Source: Diphasiastrum complanatum (lineage: Eukaryota > Streptophyta > Lycopodiopsida > Lycopodiales > Lycopodiaceae). Taken from it: DNA of 64,000 nucleotides. The translations under genes were made by a program, and so were the position numbers. Shown piece by piece: positions 9,890-20,903 of the stretch (the first letter of the stretch is position 1; every line of letters begins with the position of its first letter). The DNA is taken from the NCBI GenBank assembly GCA_029204225.1, contig CM055092.1, positions 24,166,005 through 24,230,004 of the forward strand, in the 5' to 3' direction. The notes below the pieces were generated by a model. The model was not told the DNA's origin. It made no database searches and was given only the letters and a program-made list of their open reading frames with translations.

Positions 9890-11330
9890 ATGATTCATTG
9901 TGATGTATGTTTTTCTAGCTCAACTATCATAGGTGGAGCTACTCTGTTCTTATCTTTCATTGATGATCAAAGTAGATATGGTTGGGAGAAAGAAAAAGTT
10001 CTTGAATGCTTTGTATCTTTCAAATCATTAGTGGAAGATGTACATGCTTGATAATTATTCAAATGTTCAATCTAATGTGGAAAAATTTGCTGAGATCCAA
10101 GAGGAGTTGAGTATGGATGAGGAGGTGCAATTTTCCCATGCATGTATTCCAAGGAGATCTTCTAGAGCAAGGGCCGAGCATATAAGGATCACTTATGTTG
10201 AGAAAGAAAGAAAAAATCAGATGATATACCTCCTAACAAATCATTTCTTACTTTCTTTATATCTATTGAAGAACCATCTTGCATAGAAGACGTATTAGAC
10301 TCAAAAGAATGGTATGTGGTAGTGTTAAGTGAGTACAATGCTTTAATTGAGAACAAAACTTGGTTGCCTCGTGAGTTACTTTTGGACAAGAAGGCAATAG
10401 GTTATATATGGATTTTCAAGTTAAAATGCAATCAAGATGGCTTGGTTTTGAAGCATAAAGCAAGGTTGGTGGCCAAGGGATATATGCTCAAACCAAATGA
10501 ATGGACTATGATGAGACTTTTTCTCATGTATTTAAGATGGTAACCATTCAAATACTCATTGCTTTAGCATCACATTTTGATTGGTTTCTTTTCCGTAATT
10601 GAGAACAAAACTTGGTTGCTTTGTGAGTTACTTTTGGGCAAGAAGACAACAAGTTATATATGGCAACAAGTTATATATGGATTTTCAATTAAAAATGCAA
10701 TCAAGATGGCTTGGTTTTGAAGCATAAAGCAAGGTTGGTGGCCAAGGGATATATGCTCAAACCAAATGAATGGACTATGATGAGACTTTTGCTCCTGTAT
10801 TCAAGATGGTAACCATTCGAATACTCATTGCTTTAGCATCACATTTTGATTGGTTTCTTTTCCATATGGATGTATCTAATGCCTTCATAAATGGAGTTTT
10901 TGAAGAAGATATCTATATGGACCAACCCAAGGGGTTCATAGTCCAAGGATAATAGCACAAGGTTTGTCATTTGCAAAGAAGCTTGTATGGCCTAAAAGAA
11001 GCTTCAAGAGCTTCGTATGAAAGATTGTATTCTTTTCGTATTTCCATTGAGTTCATAGTAAAGTGAGCATGATCCATTAGTTTATCTAAAGTTTGATGAT
11101 AATGGACATAATTTGTTTTACTTATTTACATTGATGACATAAAATTGAGTAGAACTGGCAACAAACCAAGATTGCTTTATGCAATGAATTTAGGGTGGTT
11201 GATCTTGGTTGTATTGGGGATAGAAGTCACTAGATCCAAATATTATAGCTTCATTTGTCAATCTAAATATGCTCGTCATATTTTCAAAAGATTCAAAATA
11301 AAAATTGTAAAAGTGTAAAAACCTATGGAG
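9890..11330 (+). pseudogene. copia integrase-RT fragment, left-arm copy
   Basis: Plus-strand pieces in order are an integrase fragment with FIDDQSRYGW (near 9955), the acidic linker ending PRRSSRARAE (near 10170), and the reverse transcriptase start (YNALIENKTW, then KHKARLVAKGY). The RT is interrupted by a 252-base tandem duplication and several shifts, then continues as HMDVSNAFINGVFEEDIY (near 10870-10920) to a degenerate YVDD region near 11130. It lies head to head with the LTR and gag relic on the other strand, so two copia fragments are joined here. Confidence 0.65.
10345..10864 (+). repeat. 252-base tandem duplication inside the RT relic
   Basis: The sequence starting aattgagaacaaaacttgg at 10345 begins again at 10597, and the copies are collinear for about 250 bases. 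The second copy has a small internal duplication around tatatatggcaacaagtt. The other inverted-repeat arm has only one copy, so this duplication arose after the arms separated. Confidence 0.8.
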
Positions 11331-11474
11331 CTACTTGTAAATTATTGAAAAGATTAAGAACCATTGGGCCTTGCGTTATGCGAGTAATTATTTTGCGAGT
11401 GTCTTTTGTGCCACCTTTGCACCTTTGGAGGACGCAATTTTTTTTTCTTTTTATTTCACTTAGCACACCAGCGT

Positions 11475-12358
11475 TGAAGGCTACAAATTTTGTTTTCTAG
11501 TTTCTTCGCTTAGCATGTCGGCATGCTATGTTTGGACGCTGCAAAAAGTATTTTGATATAATATTTTATTCAAAATTTGGTTCTCAAATCTGTCAAAATA
11601 CCTTTTCTGTATCATTAAAAATTTCAACCTATAAAACTTATAACATATTCACAAAAAACTAGATTTATCATTTTGTGTTGCATTGCCTAGAAAGCTGAAA
11701 ATTGACTAGCTATTGCAAATCCGAGTCCGATAGGTTCTTGTGTTTATTCATTTACAACATCTGAATTTTTTATTTTCATCACTTTGAATTTCAAGCCCTT
11801 CTTCATCAACCCCTTTTTCCCTTCAAAATCACAAGGATGTGACTATCCCCCACATTTTCTTCTAGTTGAAAATCCATGAGATTCAAATCCCCTCTTCAAG
11901 CTTAATCATGGCCTCCTTACAAGCTATGCTCATCCTTGAAAAATTTTTGAGGGTGGTTTGTAATTGGGTATTTGCTATGACTTTGTCCTAAATATCATCA
12001 ACTTGTTGTACTTTCTTACAAAACATCGGTTATAACCATCATTTTACGTTTGATAAAGATCGATTTGAATTTTTATTTTAGCTGGCAACAAGCAAATTCA
12101 AATTCCGCTTTATTTGTACATTTTATAAGCATCAACGAAGAGTTTTTCTTGAAAAAGGTGGCAAGAAGTAAAATTTGGATTCCACCTCACAACAGGAACT
12201 ATGAACAACCTTGTAGAGTTGTTATTAAAGGTTTGCATAAAATGTGTTACAATGTAATAAGTAATCTTGTTCACTGGGAAACACTAGGGTACATGCATAG
12301 TGGCACTTCGAGCCCAACTTTAGAGTGGGAAAGCTAATTTGTAAACTGTAAGCACATG
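11475..12358. other. Left-arm segment without a partner in the right arm
   Basis: About 880 bases, A+T-rich, with no gene recognised. The right arm lacks this segment: there, a copia element occupies the site and its 3' LTR is missing too. I infer it was deleted from the right arm rather than inserted here. Confidence 0.5.
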
Positions 12359-13025
12359 ACATTTTAGTGCACTTACATTTTGGCCACACAAATTTTATGA
12401 AAATTTTCATTGTTCAATACTCCATTACTTGACTCTCCCCACTTGTGCTATTATTGGGCTATATAAACCAATGTAATTTAACAAAAGGGCTATATTGTCC
12501 TTAGTGCACAATCAATTTATGCGCTCTCAATCGTAAGCTCAAAGTCCAAGTTTTGCATGAGTGGGATGCTTGGAGCCTTACTCTCATTGTCCTTGGCCTT
12601 ACTATGTGGTATAAAGTGCCCATATTGTACATTATCAAGCTAGTTAAGTTGGCTATTAATGTTTACATCTTATAGAGCCACCCCCTTTACCTAATTTCCA
12701 AGCTCCCTCCATGTTCATCATCATCATTGGTCTCAACATTCCTCGCTTAGTTTTTATGGCCCACGTTTTTCAACTTCGTGTTTTTATGGCCCACATTTTT
12801 TATCTTCTGAAAGAATTTAGACTTACTTTGCACCCAAAATTCTAGATTAATACGACCTATAGGCTGCTAACACCACTGAAAAAAATGAATCGCACAACTT
12901 GGAACCAACATTTCTTTGTTGGATTTAAACTTGTACCATGAAGCACAGGTAAATTTTGTTTTTGAAAAGTCAAAATTTGTCATGTGGCTATCACAAATTA
13001 TAATCTAGAGTACATTTTATTTTTG
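12359..13025. repeat. Inverted repeat, left arm, inner part
   Basis: Reverse-complement partner of 17378-18275. The match runs from acattttagtgcacttac at 12359 to aatctagagtacatttta near 13010. The right copy has about 270 extra bases (roughly 17440-17708) relative to this one. No coding region is recognised in it. Confidence 0.8.
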
Positions 13026-13843
13026 GCGTAGAAGTTAAACTTGGAATAGTTATCTACCCCAATGCTCATTTGTAACATTGAATGGTGAGAAGGTACATTC
13101 AAATGATCTTTGAGGCCACCAACATGAGCTAGACATAGAGTGTGGCTGATGTTGGCAAGGGGATAAAATAACTGCTCAAATCCTAAGCTTGTTCAATTGA
13201 GAAACTAAGAATAATTTTCAGGGTTTAAGAAACCGACTAGGATATGGGCAACTAGTGCCAATGGCTCTTAGGCACCATGCTCAAGGAGCCATAATGACCT
13301 AGATTTGAGTTCCAAAGCTAGCTTGATTACGACAACTTAGTGACTACTAGTTCATCCACAAGTAGGAGTCTTAGCCACACCAAACAATTTTGCTAGCTCA
13401 TCCACACATTGAAAGGTCATCCATGTTTGTCTAGACTTGGTATGGGAATATTTTGTTTGGGCCACACCAAGGTCCCACACCAAGGTCCACAGTGAGTCTT
13501 TAGAGAGCACTTTTAGACTCCCGAGTCATCATAAAATGACACAACTCCCAACCATGCTACATTATCTCCACCAACAAGCCATTTTGAAATATTGACAACG
13601 TAAATAACAAATAGACCAAGGTGATAATAAATCAAGAGAAAGTTTGCCTTATGCAAGGCATTCAAGTAGCTGACAAAAAACATGCTCAAAATAAATATCA
13701 CATTTAAAAAAAAAATTAAAAGTAAATAAGAGAAATGCATTTTAATGCTCAAATTTACCTAGGATTGACACCTCAGCTTCAGCTAATCGTCACAATAGCT
13801 TATCTCTACTGCAACAAGGTTGAAAAAGGAATAAAATGTCCAT
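13026..13843. other. Inverted-repeat loop, 5' side: no gene seen
   Basis: A+T-rich DNA between the left arm and the first SINE. I see no gene, tRNA or clear transposon domain here. Confidence 0.4.
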
Positions 13844-13985
13844 CGGAGTGGGGTATATGGGTAGAATTGTTGACTGCCACCAGAAAGGCGCAGGCTTGAA
13901 CCCCGACCACTACGTAGCGACATATGAGAAGCTTAGCTCCGTAAATGGCATTGCCAAGTTTTAGATGTTGTTGTATATAACGACC
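13844..13985 (+). mobile_element. tRNA-derived SINE, copy 1
   Basis: This copy is collinear with 56548-56690. Both share an A-box-like start (tatgggtagaattgttgactg here), a B-box-like ggcttgaacc (13893-13902; consensus GGTTCGANNCC) and a tail with gagaagcttagctccgtaaatgg. A and B boxes are internal RNA polymerase III promoter elements inherited from a tRNA. Two dispersed copies with the same ends support a SINE rather than a tRNA gene. Confidence 0.65.
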
Positions 13986-13999
13986 ACTAGTTGCTTAAC

Positions 14000-15310
14000 A
14001 TGTATGCCAAGAAAAAAAAAAGAATAAAAGTGCGGGCCTTATATATACAAGGTCGGGCGACGCAAAAGCTCAGTGACTAGAAGGGTAACATTATCACGAT
14101 GGTTTCAAATAATTAACCTAGGACGTTAGGAGTAGGTGGGTGCATGTGTGTGTGCGCGCATATGTGTGTGTGAGTGTGAGTGTGAGTGGTTGGATGTGGA
14201 AAGAAGGTTGGGTGGGTGACACATATTTTGTGGCACGAGGAGGCCTTTTAGCCCGTAAAGTGGCATCGCCGCCATTACATCTTTGGAGGTTCTCTATTGA
14301 CGACGATCACACCATACTTTTTATATTATTGCTCCCTCCTCCTCCTCCCTCCTTCCAGCTAGGTTTTTTTCGCTCGATCCATGTTTTTTCGCCTGCCGCG
14401 TACAAACGTGCCTTGCCTGCGCTCTCCTTTGCCCATGTGCCCTGCAACTTTGACTCCTCGAGGTTTCTGTTTCAAGTAAAGGGGTTTTGAATGAATTGGC
14501 AGATGCATCTGCGAAAGTGAATATAATAATAATCTGATCAAGTACTTTGCTGATAAAGTTTTGAAGAGGGTTTAGGATATTGCGGCTGATCGAGTTGGCG
14601 GCTATGGTGTTGTTGCTGCAAACGGTGGGCATGGCTCTGGGATCAGATCTTTGTACGGAAGATTGAAAGCGGTTAGAGTTAGTTTGCCGAGTCTGAGTCT
14701 GTGTCTGTGTTTGCATCTATATGCAAAAGTTGTTCAAAATGGCGGGAGGGTTGGGGTTTGATGAGTTCATGGATTTGATGAGGCTTCTTCGATCTCGCTT
14801 CAGGCCATGTGTTTTAGAAGGCTCTGGTGGTAGAGACATGATACTTGTAAATTAGTCCGACCGGCGTTTTCTTCTGTAGAACGTTTTTTGCTACTTAGTT
14901 GTAGCTATTCTTGTGCATAATCATTCTAGGGTCTCAGGGGGGTATATATTTGAACCTCACACTTGTATAGCCTGGATCTTACATCTTGGATCTAGTTGTC
15001 AGGGAGTTTGTTTGCGTTTTCATAAAACTATTTAGCAGTCTTTGATTCGTTCTTTCTGTTTTTGAAGCACTTGTCTGGAATTTGTTCAAGTGCATCAAGC
15101 TTTGTGCAACTTTCAAGATCAAATTACTTTAGATTATTTAGAAAAGCGGACCGCAGCACCAACAGAGCGAAGTCAGAAAACTATGAGGAAGTAGTTTTAT
15201 TCCGCTTCCAATTTCTGTAAGCCTAGAAGAGTAGAAGTTGGTTGTTATCTGCAATTTGATAGCAAAGCTAGTTTTTTCTAAATCTACTTCTTGAGACGTT
15301 TCAAAAGGAG
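14000..15310 (+). promoter_or_regulatory. Upstream region and probable 5' UTR of the carrier gene
   Basis: Two TATA-like sites are seen, near 14041 (atatataca) and 14320 (tttttatatt). A CT-rich block follows at 14331-14356, typical of plant transcript starts. The long distance to the ATG at 15311 suggests a 5' UTR intron, but no splice pair could be chosen with confidence. A TG-rich run lies at 14143-14190. Confidence 0.35.
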
Positions 15311-16303
15311 ATGAGTCTGAGAGCCGCGTCTCACCATGACGCCGCTGAGATACAGCGGCCTGCAGATGTGGAGTGGCATATGTTGGACAAATCTAAATTT
15401 TTTGTGCTTGGTGCGGCTCTGTTCTCCGGAGTATCAGCAATGCTCTACCCTATTGTTCTTCTTAAGACTCGGCAACAAGTTGCAGCAGTGAAACGCTCTT
15501 CTATGAGCATGGGCGTAGGCATTCTTCAGCATGAAGGTATAGCGGGTTTATACAGAGGATTCACCACCTCTGTGATGGGGACAATCCCTGCGCGTATGCT
15601 ATACATGAGTGCATTAGAGATAACCAAAAGCAATGTTCTTTCCGTTTCTGGGAAGCTCGGATTTTCAGATCCAGCTTCGGCAGCCCTTGCTAATGGAGTT
15701 GCCGGGTTGAGTGCTGCAATAGCAGCGCAGCTTGTGTGGACACCTATTGATGTTGTCAGCCAGAGGCTTATGGTACAGGGCTCCGATGGGTCTGGCAAGC
15801 GCAAATATCATGGTGGCATCAATGCATTAGGGTCTATTTTACGAGCCGATGGTGTGAAAGGCCTTTACCGTGGATTTGGCATGTCTGTTCTCACCTATGC
15901 ACCCTCGAATGCTCTATGGTGGGCTTCCTATTGTGTGGCTCAACGTTCCTTATGGTCTAGCATAAATTACAAGGCTACTGTAGGCAACAATTACGAATGT
16001 GCTTCTCCTAGCTCAGGTCTTGTAGTTGGTGTGCAGGGAATGAGTGCTGCCTTTGCAGGAGGCGTGGCAGCTCTTGTGACAACTCCTTTGGACACAATCA
16101 AGACGCGACTTCAGGTTTTTGAAAGCGAGGTAAACAAGCAGCCCACCATCTCCAGCACTTTGAGGACTCTTTGTAGAGAGGGGGGTTGGAAGGCATGCTA
16201 TAAGGGCCTAGGACCCCGATGGGCCGGAATGTCCATGTCTGCAACGACGATGATCACGACTTATGAGTTTTTGAAAAGGATGTCTGCCAAGTCAAATGAG
16301 TAA
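15311..16303 (+). CDS. Mitochondrial carrier family protein, SLC25A44-like
   Basis: An intact single-exon gene of 330 residues, within the usual size for mitochondrial carriers. The fold is three repeats of two membrane helices, each starting with a P-x-[DE]-x-x-[KR] signature. Here the signatures are YPIVLLKTR (47-54; the acidic residue is replaced by V), TPIDVVSQR (144-152) and TPLDTIKTR (258-266). Each repeat has the following glycine-rich GLYRGF/CYKGL motif (79-84, 184-189, 297-300). The N-terminal LDKSKFFVLGAALFSG resembles plant proteins annotated as SLC25 member 44-like, whose human relative moves branched-chain amino acids; substrate in plants is not settled. It should sit in the inner mitochondrial membrane. 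It lies in the loop of the large inverted repeat and shows no damage. Confidence 0.93.
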   Translation: MSLRAASHHDAAEIQRPADVEWHMLDKSKFFVLGAALFSGVSAMLYPIVLLKTRQQVAAVKRSSMSMGVGILQHEGIAGLYRGFTTSVMGTIPARMLYMSALEITKSNVLSVSGKLGFSDPASAALANGVAGLSAAIAAQLVWTPIDVVSQRLMVQGSDGSGKRKYHGGINALGSILRADGVKGLYRGFGMSVLTYAPSNALWWASYCVAQRSLWSSINYKATVGNNYECASPSSGLVVGVQGMSAAFAGGVAALVTTPLDTIKTRLQVFESEVNKQPTISSTLRTLCREGGWKACYKGLGPRWAGMSMSATTMITTYEFLKRMSAKSNE

Positions 16304-17377
16304 GGGATAAACAGAAGCAAGCAGTTTTGTGATCTTAAATATGAAATAGTCTAAGCATGGTACATCAAGCTTGCCGTTATCTTGAAGTCATGAACCACAG
16401 AGTAGCTTTTTTATACAACAGGAAGGGAAATGTTGCCTTGAAGCAGAGTTTAAGGTTCACAATTTTGTAAATATGGGCACATTTCAGATGTTTGAAGGTT
16501 TAAGGTTTGTGACACCCCTTTAATAGTCTATTGGTTAATAGTCTATTGGGACTGTATAGTAAAAATGCAGAGACAAAGCAATCTGTGGTATGCCCTTTGT
16601 CTCAATAGTTAATATTCAAAGGGCGTTATGCAAAGTACAATTGCTATCTTCGCCTTGTTATGATTTTTTCTGGCTTACATAATTGCAGAAGCAAGACGGG
16701 TGTGGTTGAAGAGGTTCCATGTGCTTCAGCTCTAATATTTTGTATGTGCTGAACTAGATTGCATTTTCTGAAGGCTCCTGATTTCTACACGGCACTAAAC
16801 ACATGATTTTGTATAGTTTGATGGAACCCCGTCGTTCTCGTTCTGTCTCTCTGATTTTTGGGCTGGGCTCTTATGTCTCGTTTGTGTCAACTTCGAGTTT
16901 TCACAGCAGATTCAGTGGTCAATGCTCTAATACGGCTTTTTAAGAAAAGATATGTAATTACAGTCAAGCAGTTTTGTCTATTCAAGAATATAGTTATTTT
17001 TTCAATTTGTCATAATATTTAGGAACCCAATTGTCCTCATTCAAATGGTATACGACCTGGTGTACTTTTAAGTTTTCTCGTCTTGTATTGGAGCTAGGTC
17101 GGCAGAAAATAGCTATGCTCCTGTAGGCTGTAGACTTCGTTCCACTCAGGGGACACACAGAAAATTCATTTATAATGTTACTTCGCACGAGATATTTTCT
17201 TTAGAAACAATGTTGTACACTCTTGATTTCAAGAGGTGTGTTACAACATTACAATGAACGATTGTGTTGGCATTTTAATTCATATGTTTTAAGTGCATTA
17301 AATCATGCAAAGAACTTCATTCATTCAAAATTATGCTTTGAGCCTTGTGCATGACTTGTTTTATGAAAAAGGACCTT
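16304..17377 (+). other. 3' region of the carrier gene, no further gene
   Basis: A+T-rich sequence probably including the 3' UTR. A short repeat of tagtctattggttaatagtctattgg lies near 16525-16550. No other gene is recognised before the right arm starts at 17378. Confidence 0.4.
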
Positions 17378-18275
17378 AAAATAAAATGTACTCTAGATTA
17401 TCATTTGTGATAGCCACATGACACATTTTGACTTTTCAAAAAGCATTTTACAATGCTTAAATTGTTCATAAAGAATTTGGGGTAGCACATTACACATAAA
17501 AAGCCAAAATCATCTTTGGGCCGTGAAAATGTTATCAACCTTAGCTAAGACAATTCCTTAGGCTTGGAAAAAGTCTTTTTAGTGACCATTCAATGGTTGT
17601 TTGCTTATGATTTGGCATAATGGCCTTGCCATAAATTTATGGTTGCTTTATTAGGTGCATAGATCACTTAAAAGACAATTTTCCAATACAAAATACAAAA
17701 ATTACCAGTGCTTCATGGTACAAGTTTAAATCCAACAAAAAAATGTTGGTTCCTAAGTTGTGTGATTCATTTTTCAGTGGTGTTAGTAGCCTATAGGTCG
17801 TATTAATCTAGAATTTTCGGTGCAAATTAAGTCTAAATTCTTTGAGAAGATAAAAAATGTGGGCCATAAAAACACGAAGTTAAAAAATGTGGCCATAAAA
17901 ATTAAGCGAGGAATGTTGAGACCAATGATGATGATGAACATGGAGGGAGCTTGGAAATTAGGTAAAGGGGGTGGCTCTATAAGATGTGAACATTAATAGC
18001 CAACTTACCTAGCTTGATAATGTACAATATGTGTACTTTATACCACATAGTAAGGCCAAGGACAATGAGAGTAAGGCTCCAAGCATCCCAACTCATGCAA
18101 AACTTGGACTTTGAGCTTACGATTGAGTGCGCCAAATCATAAATTGATTGTGCACTAATACATTGGTTTATATAGCCCAATAATAGCACAAGTGGGGAGA
18201 GTCAAGTATTGGAGTATTGAACAATGAAAATTTTCATAAAATTTGTGTGGCCAAAATGTAAGTGCATTAAAATGT
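17378..18275. repeat. Inverted repeat, right arm, inner part
   Basis: Reverse complement of 12359-13025, with an extra segment of about 270 bases (17440-17708). That extra part resembles 56365-56540: both have aatttggggtagcaca-like and aaccttgccataa-like stretches. It is probably a small dispersed element inserted in this arm. The arm stops at 18275, where the copia LTR begins. Confidence 0.75.
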
Positions 18276-18957
18276 TGTTAAAAATTCACAATTCTTGCTT
18301 GACTAGTTTTGGTCATATGACTTGTAAATGGTAAGATGGTTATGATGTGGCTTGTCACACGTGCCAAATAGCATAGGATTCCATTCATAAGGATGTTCTC
18401 AAGTTGACCTAAGTGATAGAACCTTTGGAATGAGTCCAAATCACGCTTAGATACAAGAGAGAAAAAGTAGGAGCTATTTTTGGTAATTTTTACATTGTTG
18501 AAGGATCTCCAAGATTCCAATCCTAACTTGGTAGGGATGAAAGATCCACCAGAATTAGCATTAGGGATAGGTTTAGGGCTACTCATACCTGCCCAAAACC
18601 GTGATGGATCATGTATATATATGTGATGATCTCTGACCAAAATCAATCAAGCAATTCCATGATTTTTTTCTCATATTGGTGTAATTGCTCTCTATGTTTA
18701 TAATTCTTTGAGTTCTTGTGATTCCTAATGATTATAGGATTGAATGTAAGTCTGGTGTACAGTACTCAGACTGTGGGAGGCCGTACTTTCACACATGTGA
18801 AGGCTTCTTCAAGTATTTGGGCCATTTAGTGAGGTTCAAGCATAGATTCTTGATGGATTTTGATGGTTCAACTTGTGCTAACCTTATGAGATCATAATCT
18901 ATTGTTTCCCTCATCATTTCAAGTGTTTTAGGATTCTTATTTGTTGTAATTTTTACA
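18276..18957 (+). repeat. copia 5' LTR
   Basis: Begins TGTTAAAAATTCAC and ends GTAATTTTTACA, the imperfect inverted TG...CA ends expected of an LTR. The primer-binding site follows directly. The first 14 bases are repeated exactly at 22467-22480, marking where the 3' LTR began. Confidence 0.8.
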
Positions 18958-18970
18958 TGGTATCAGAGCC
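18958..18970 (+). other. Primer-binding site, initiator Met-tRNA
   Basis: TGGTATCAGAGCC matches the complement of the initiator methionine tRNA 3' end and sits immediately after the LTR, as in most plant copia elements. Confidence 0.85.
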
Positions 18971-19743
18971 TAAAGGTTGAAATGAGCTAAATTCTTGGTT
19001 TTCATTCAATTTGATCACAATTTTTTATCTAAATCTTGTGTAGATTGGATCTTAGCATCTAGCATTGATTCTGGAACTCAAAGTGAGTCAAATCCATTGG
19101 AGATTGGTGTTATGTGACTTCATTTGCAAGTGTTTAGGTGTCTAAAACCAGAGGCAAAGTTGAATTCAATTCACATTACCAATATAGCAAGTTTTGCATT
19201 TCTAAGCGAGTTTTGGAGGTGATTTCATAGAGGAGGCTTTCTAGCATTCAAGGAGAGGGAAGATTAGAGATTTGGAGACTCTTCAAGGCTGTTCTTAGAT
19301 GTAGAGGACACCTCCTAAAGTGATTTAGGTTCAGTCCAACCATTGCTTGACTTATGCATCAAATTAGATCAATTTTTCATTAATTTTGATCGATTTTTGC
19401 TTGTGATCGGATAGTAGATTGTGTTGCATCCTCATTAAGTTCCATTTAGATCTTTTGCAAGTGATTTTGGAAGGATATTAGGTTGTTGAAATTCACTCTT
19501 GATCAGAGCTTTTATGTTCTTTATAGAAAGAGAGACAATTCTACTAGTATTATCTACTTCAATCAAGCAAGTGCATTGTTTCTAGTATTCTATGATTTGA
19601 TTTTGTTAAAGATCATTCTTAGATCTTTATAGGAAGTCTATTACTGATCTTTTCAGGTCCCTAAGAAGTGGGATAAGGTATATCTTCAATCAAATCAATA
19701 GAAGTAACCTTCATTTGTGTCAAGTCCTTGATTAGGAGAATAG

Positions 19744-20485
19744 ATGGCATCTTTAAATGCATATCTTTTGGATACTAATGAGAGGCTTAACAAAATTAAC
19801 TATTCTATATGGAAAGTTAGAATGGAATCCATCATGATCATGCAAGATCTAATGGAGATTGTAAATGGTAAGGAGGGTGAACCTATTCATCTACAAGAAA
19901 AAGCCAAATACATCAAGAGGTGCAATATTGCACTACATTGTATAAAAATGAATGCTGCAAGTGAACTCTTAAGAGAGGTAGGAGATTGCACTTCAGCTCA
20001 AGATGCTTGGGAGACTTTGCAAAAGGTCTATGAATCCAAGAACCAAACTAGGATGTTAGCTTTGAAGAATCAAATATATAGAAGCTATCAAAAGAAAGGA
20101 GAGAGTGCACATACTTTTGTCTTAAGAGTGAAGGAATTGAACAAAGAGCTAGCCTTCATAGGTGACTATCAAGGATGAAGAGCTTGTTCAACTCATATTG
20201 AATGGACTAAGCTTTGAATTTGACAATTTGGTTCAGGGATATGCAATTATGGGTAAGCTACCCATACTTGAAGAGCAAGGCACACTCATGGTTGAGGAGT
20301 CAAGAAGGAGCCAAACACAAGAGAGGATGGATAGACTTTCCATCCAAGGTGGAGATGACCAAGCTCTCTTCAACCAAGGCAAAGGGAAGCCCAAAGGCAA
20401 AGGATCAAAATTCAAGAAGTCTTCAAAGCTTGAGAATCAAGTGTTAGATTTCTTATGCTCAGCCTTAAACAAATCGTTCAAGTAA
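19744..20485 (+). pseudogene. copia Gag (UBN2 type), frameshifted
   Basis: The first frame (19744-20178) starts MASLNAYLLDTNERLNKINY and holds NYSIWKVRMES, then TSAQDAWETLQKVYES and MLALKNQIYRS, the standard UBN2 gag blocks. A frameshift near 20165 moves reading to 20162-20485, with ELVQLILNGLSFEFDNLV and a basic tail. The zinc knuckle that should follow is missing because the element is deleted from about 20486. Gag would form the particle that packages element RNA. Confidence 0.75.
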
Positions 20486-20880
20486 TGAGCATCCTGAAAA
20501 ACTCGAAGGCCAACAACATATTTTTTGGCCTTCACATTTTTTCCCCTTTTGAGATTTCTTATGCCTTAGAAATCATTTTAAAGGCACCTTTGTCTTTTTT
20601 TCCTTTTTCACTCCTTAGCAAAAAATGCGACACACTGGCCAAGTGGCCAGAATACCTTGGAAATCATTTTAAAGGCATCTTCGCCTTTTTCGCGTTTTTG
20701 CTTTTTCGCTTTTTCTACATTGGCTGACCGACATTGCCAACTTATGAGTAACACTAAAAAGAGCTGGACAAACAAGTATCCCAAAGGCGGTTGGCGGTTA
20801 CCAACTTTGTACATATGGAAAGACTGGTGTAAATAGCATTAAAAGCTGGAAGATATTTTTTGACACTTGTAAATCTATAT
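20486..20880 (+). other. Scrambled segment replacing protease and integrase
   Basis: No protease or integrase motif is found. A block beginning cctt(a/g)gaaatcattttaaa occurs twice, at 20564 and 20655. T-rich runs dominate. The segment probably derives from a deletion filled with unrelated DNA. Confidence 0.45.
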
Positions 20881-20903
20881 ATTAGCTGATTCGAGCTATG
20901 TAA

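Larger units (their letters stand above)
9292..11474. repeat. Inverted repeat, left arm, outer part
   Basis: This segment recurs in reverse complement at 22481-24395. It contains the copia LTR and primer site plus a second copia integrase-RT fragment on the opposite strand. The arms are close to identical over long runs, for example the RT block starting MDYDETFA at 10770 and its minus-strand copy ending at 23185. Only this arm carries an extra 252-base tandem duplication (10345-10596). Confidence 0.85.

Noticed and set aside
14140-14716. Overlapping frames on both strands upstream of the carrier gene
   Set aside because: They cover a TG-rich run, a CT-rich leader-like block and a CA-type repeat; no conserved motif, and they overlap one another.
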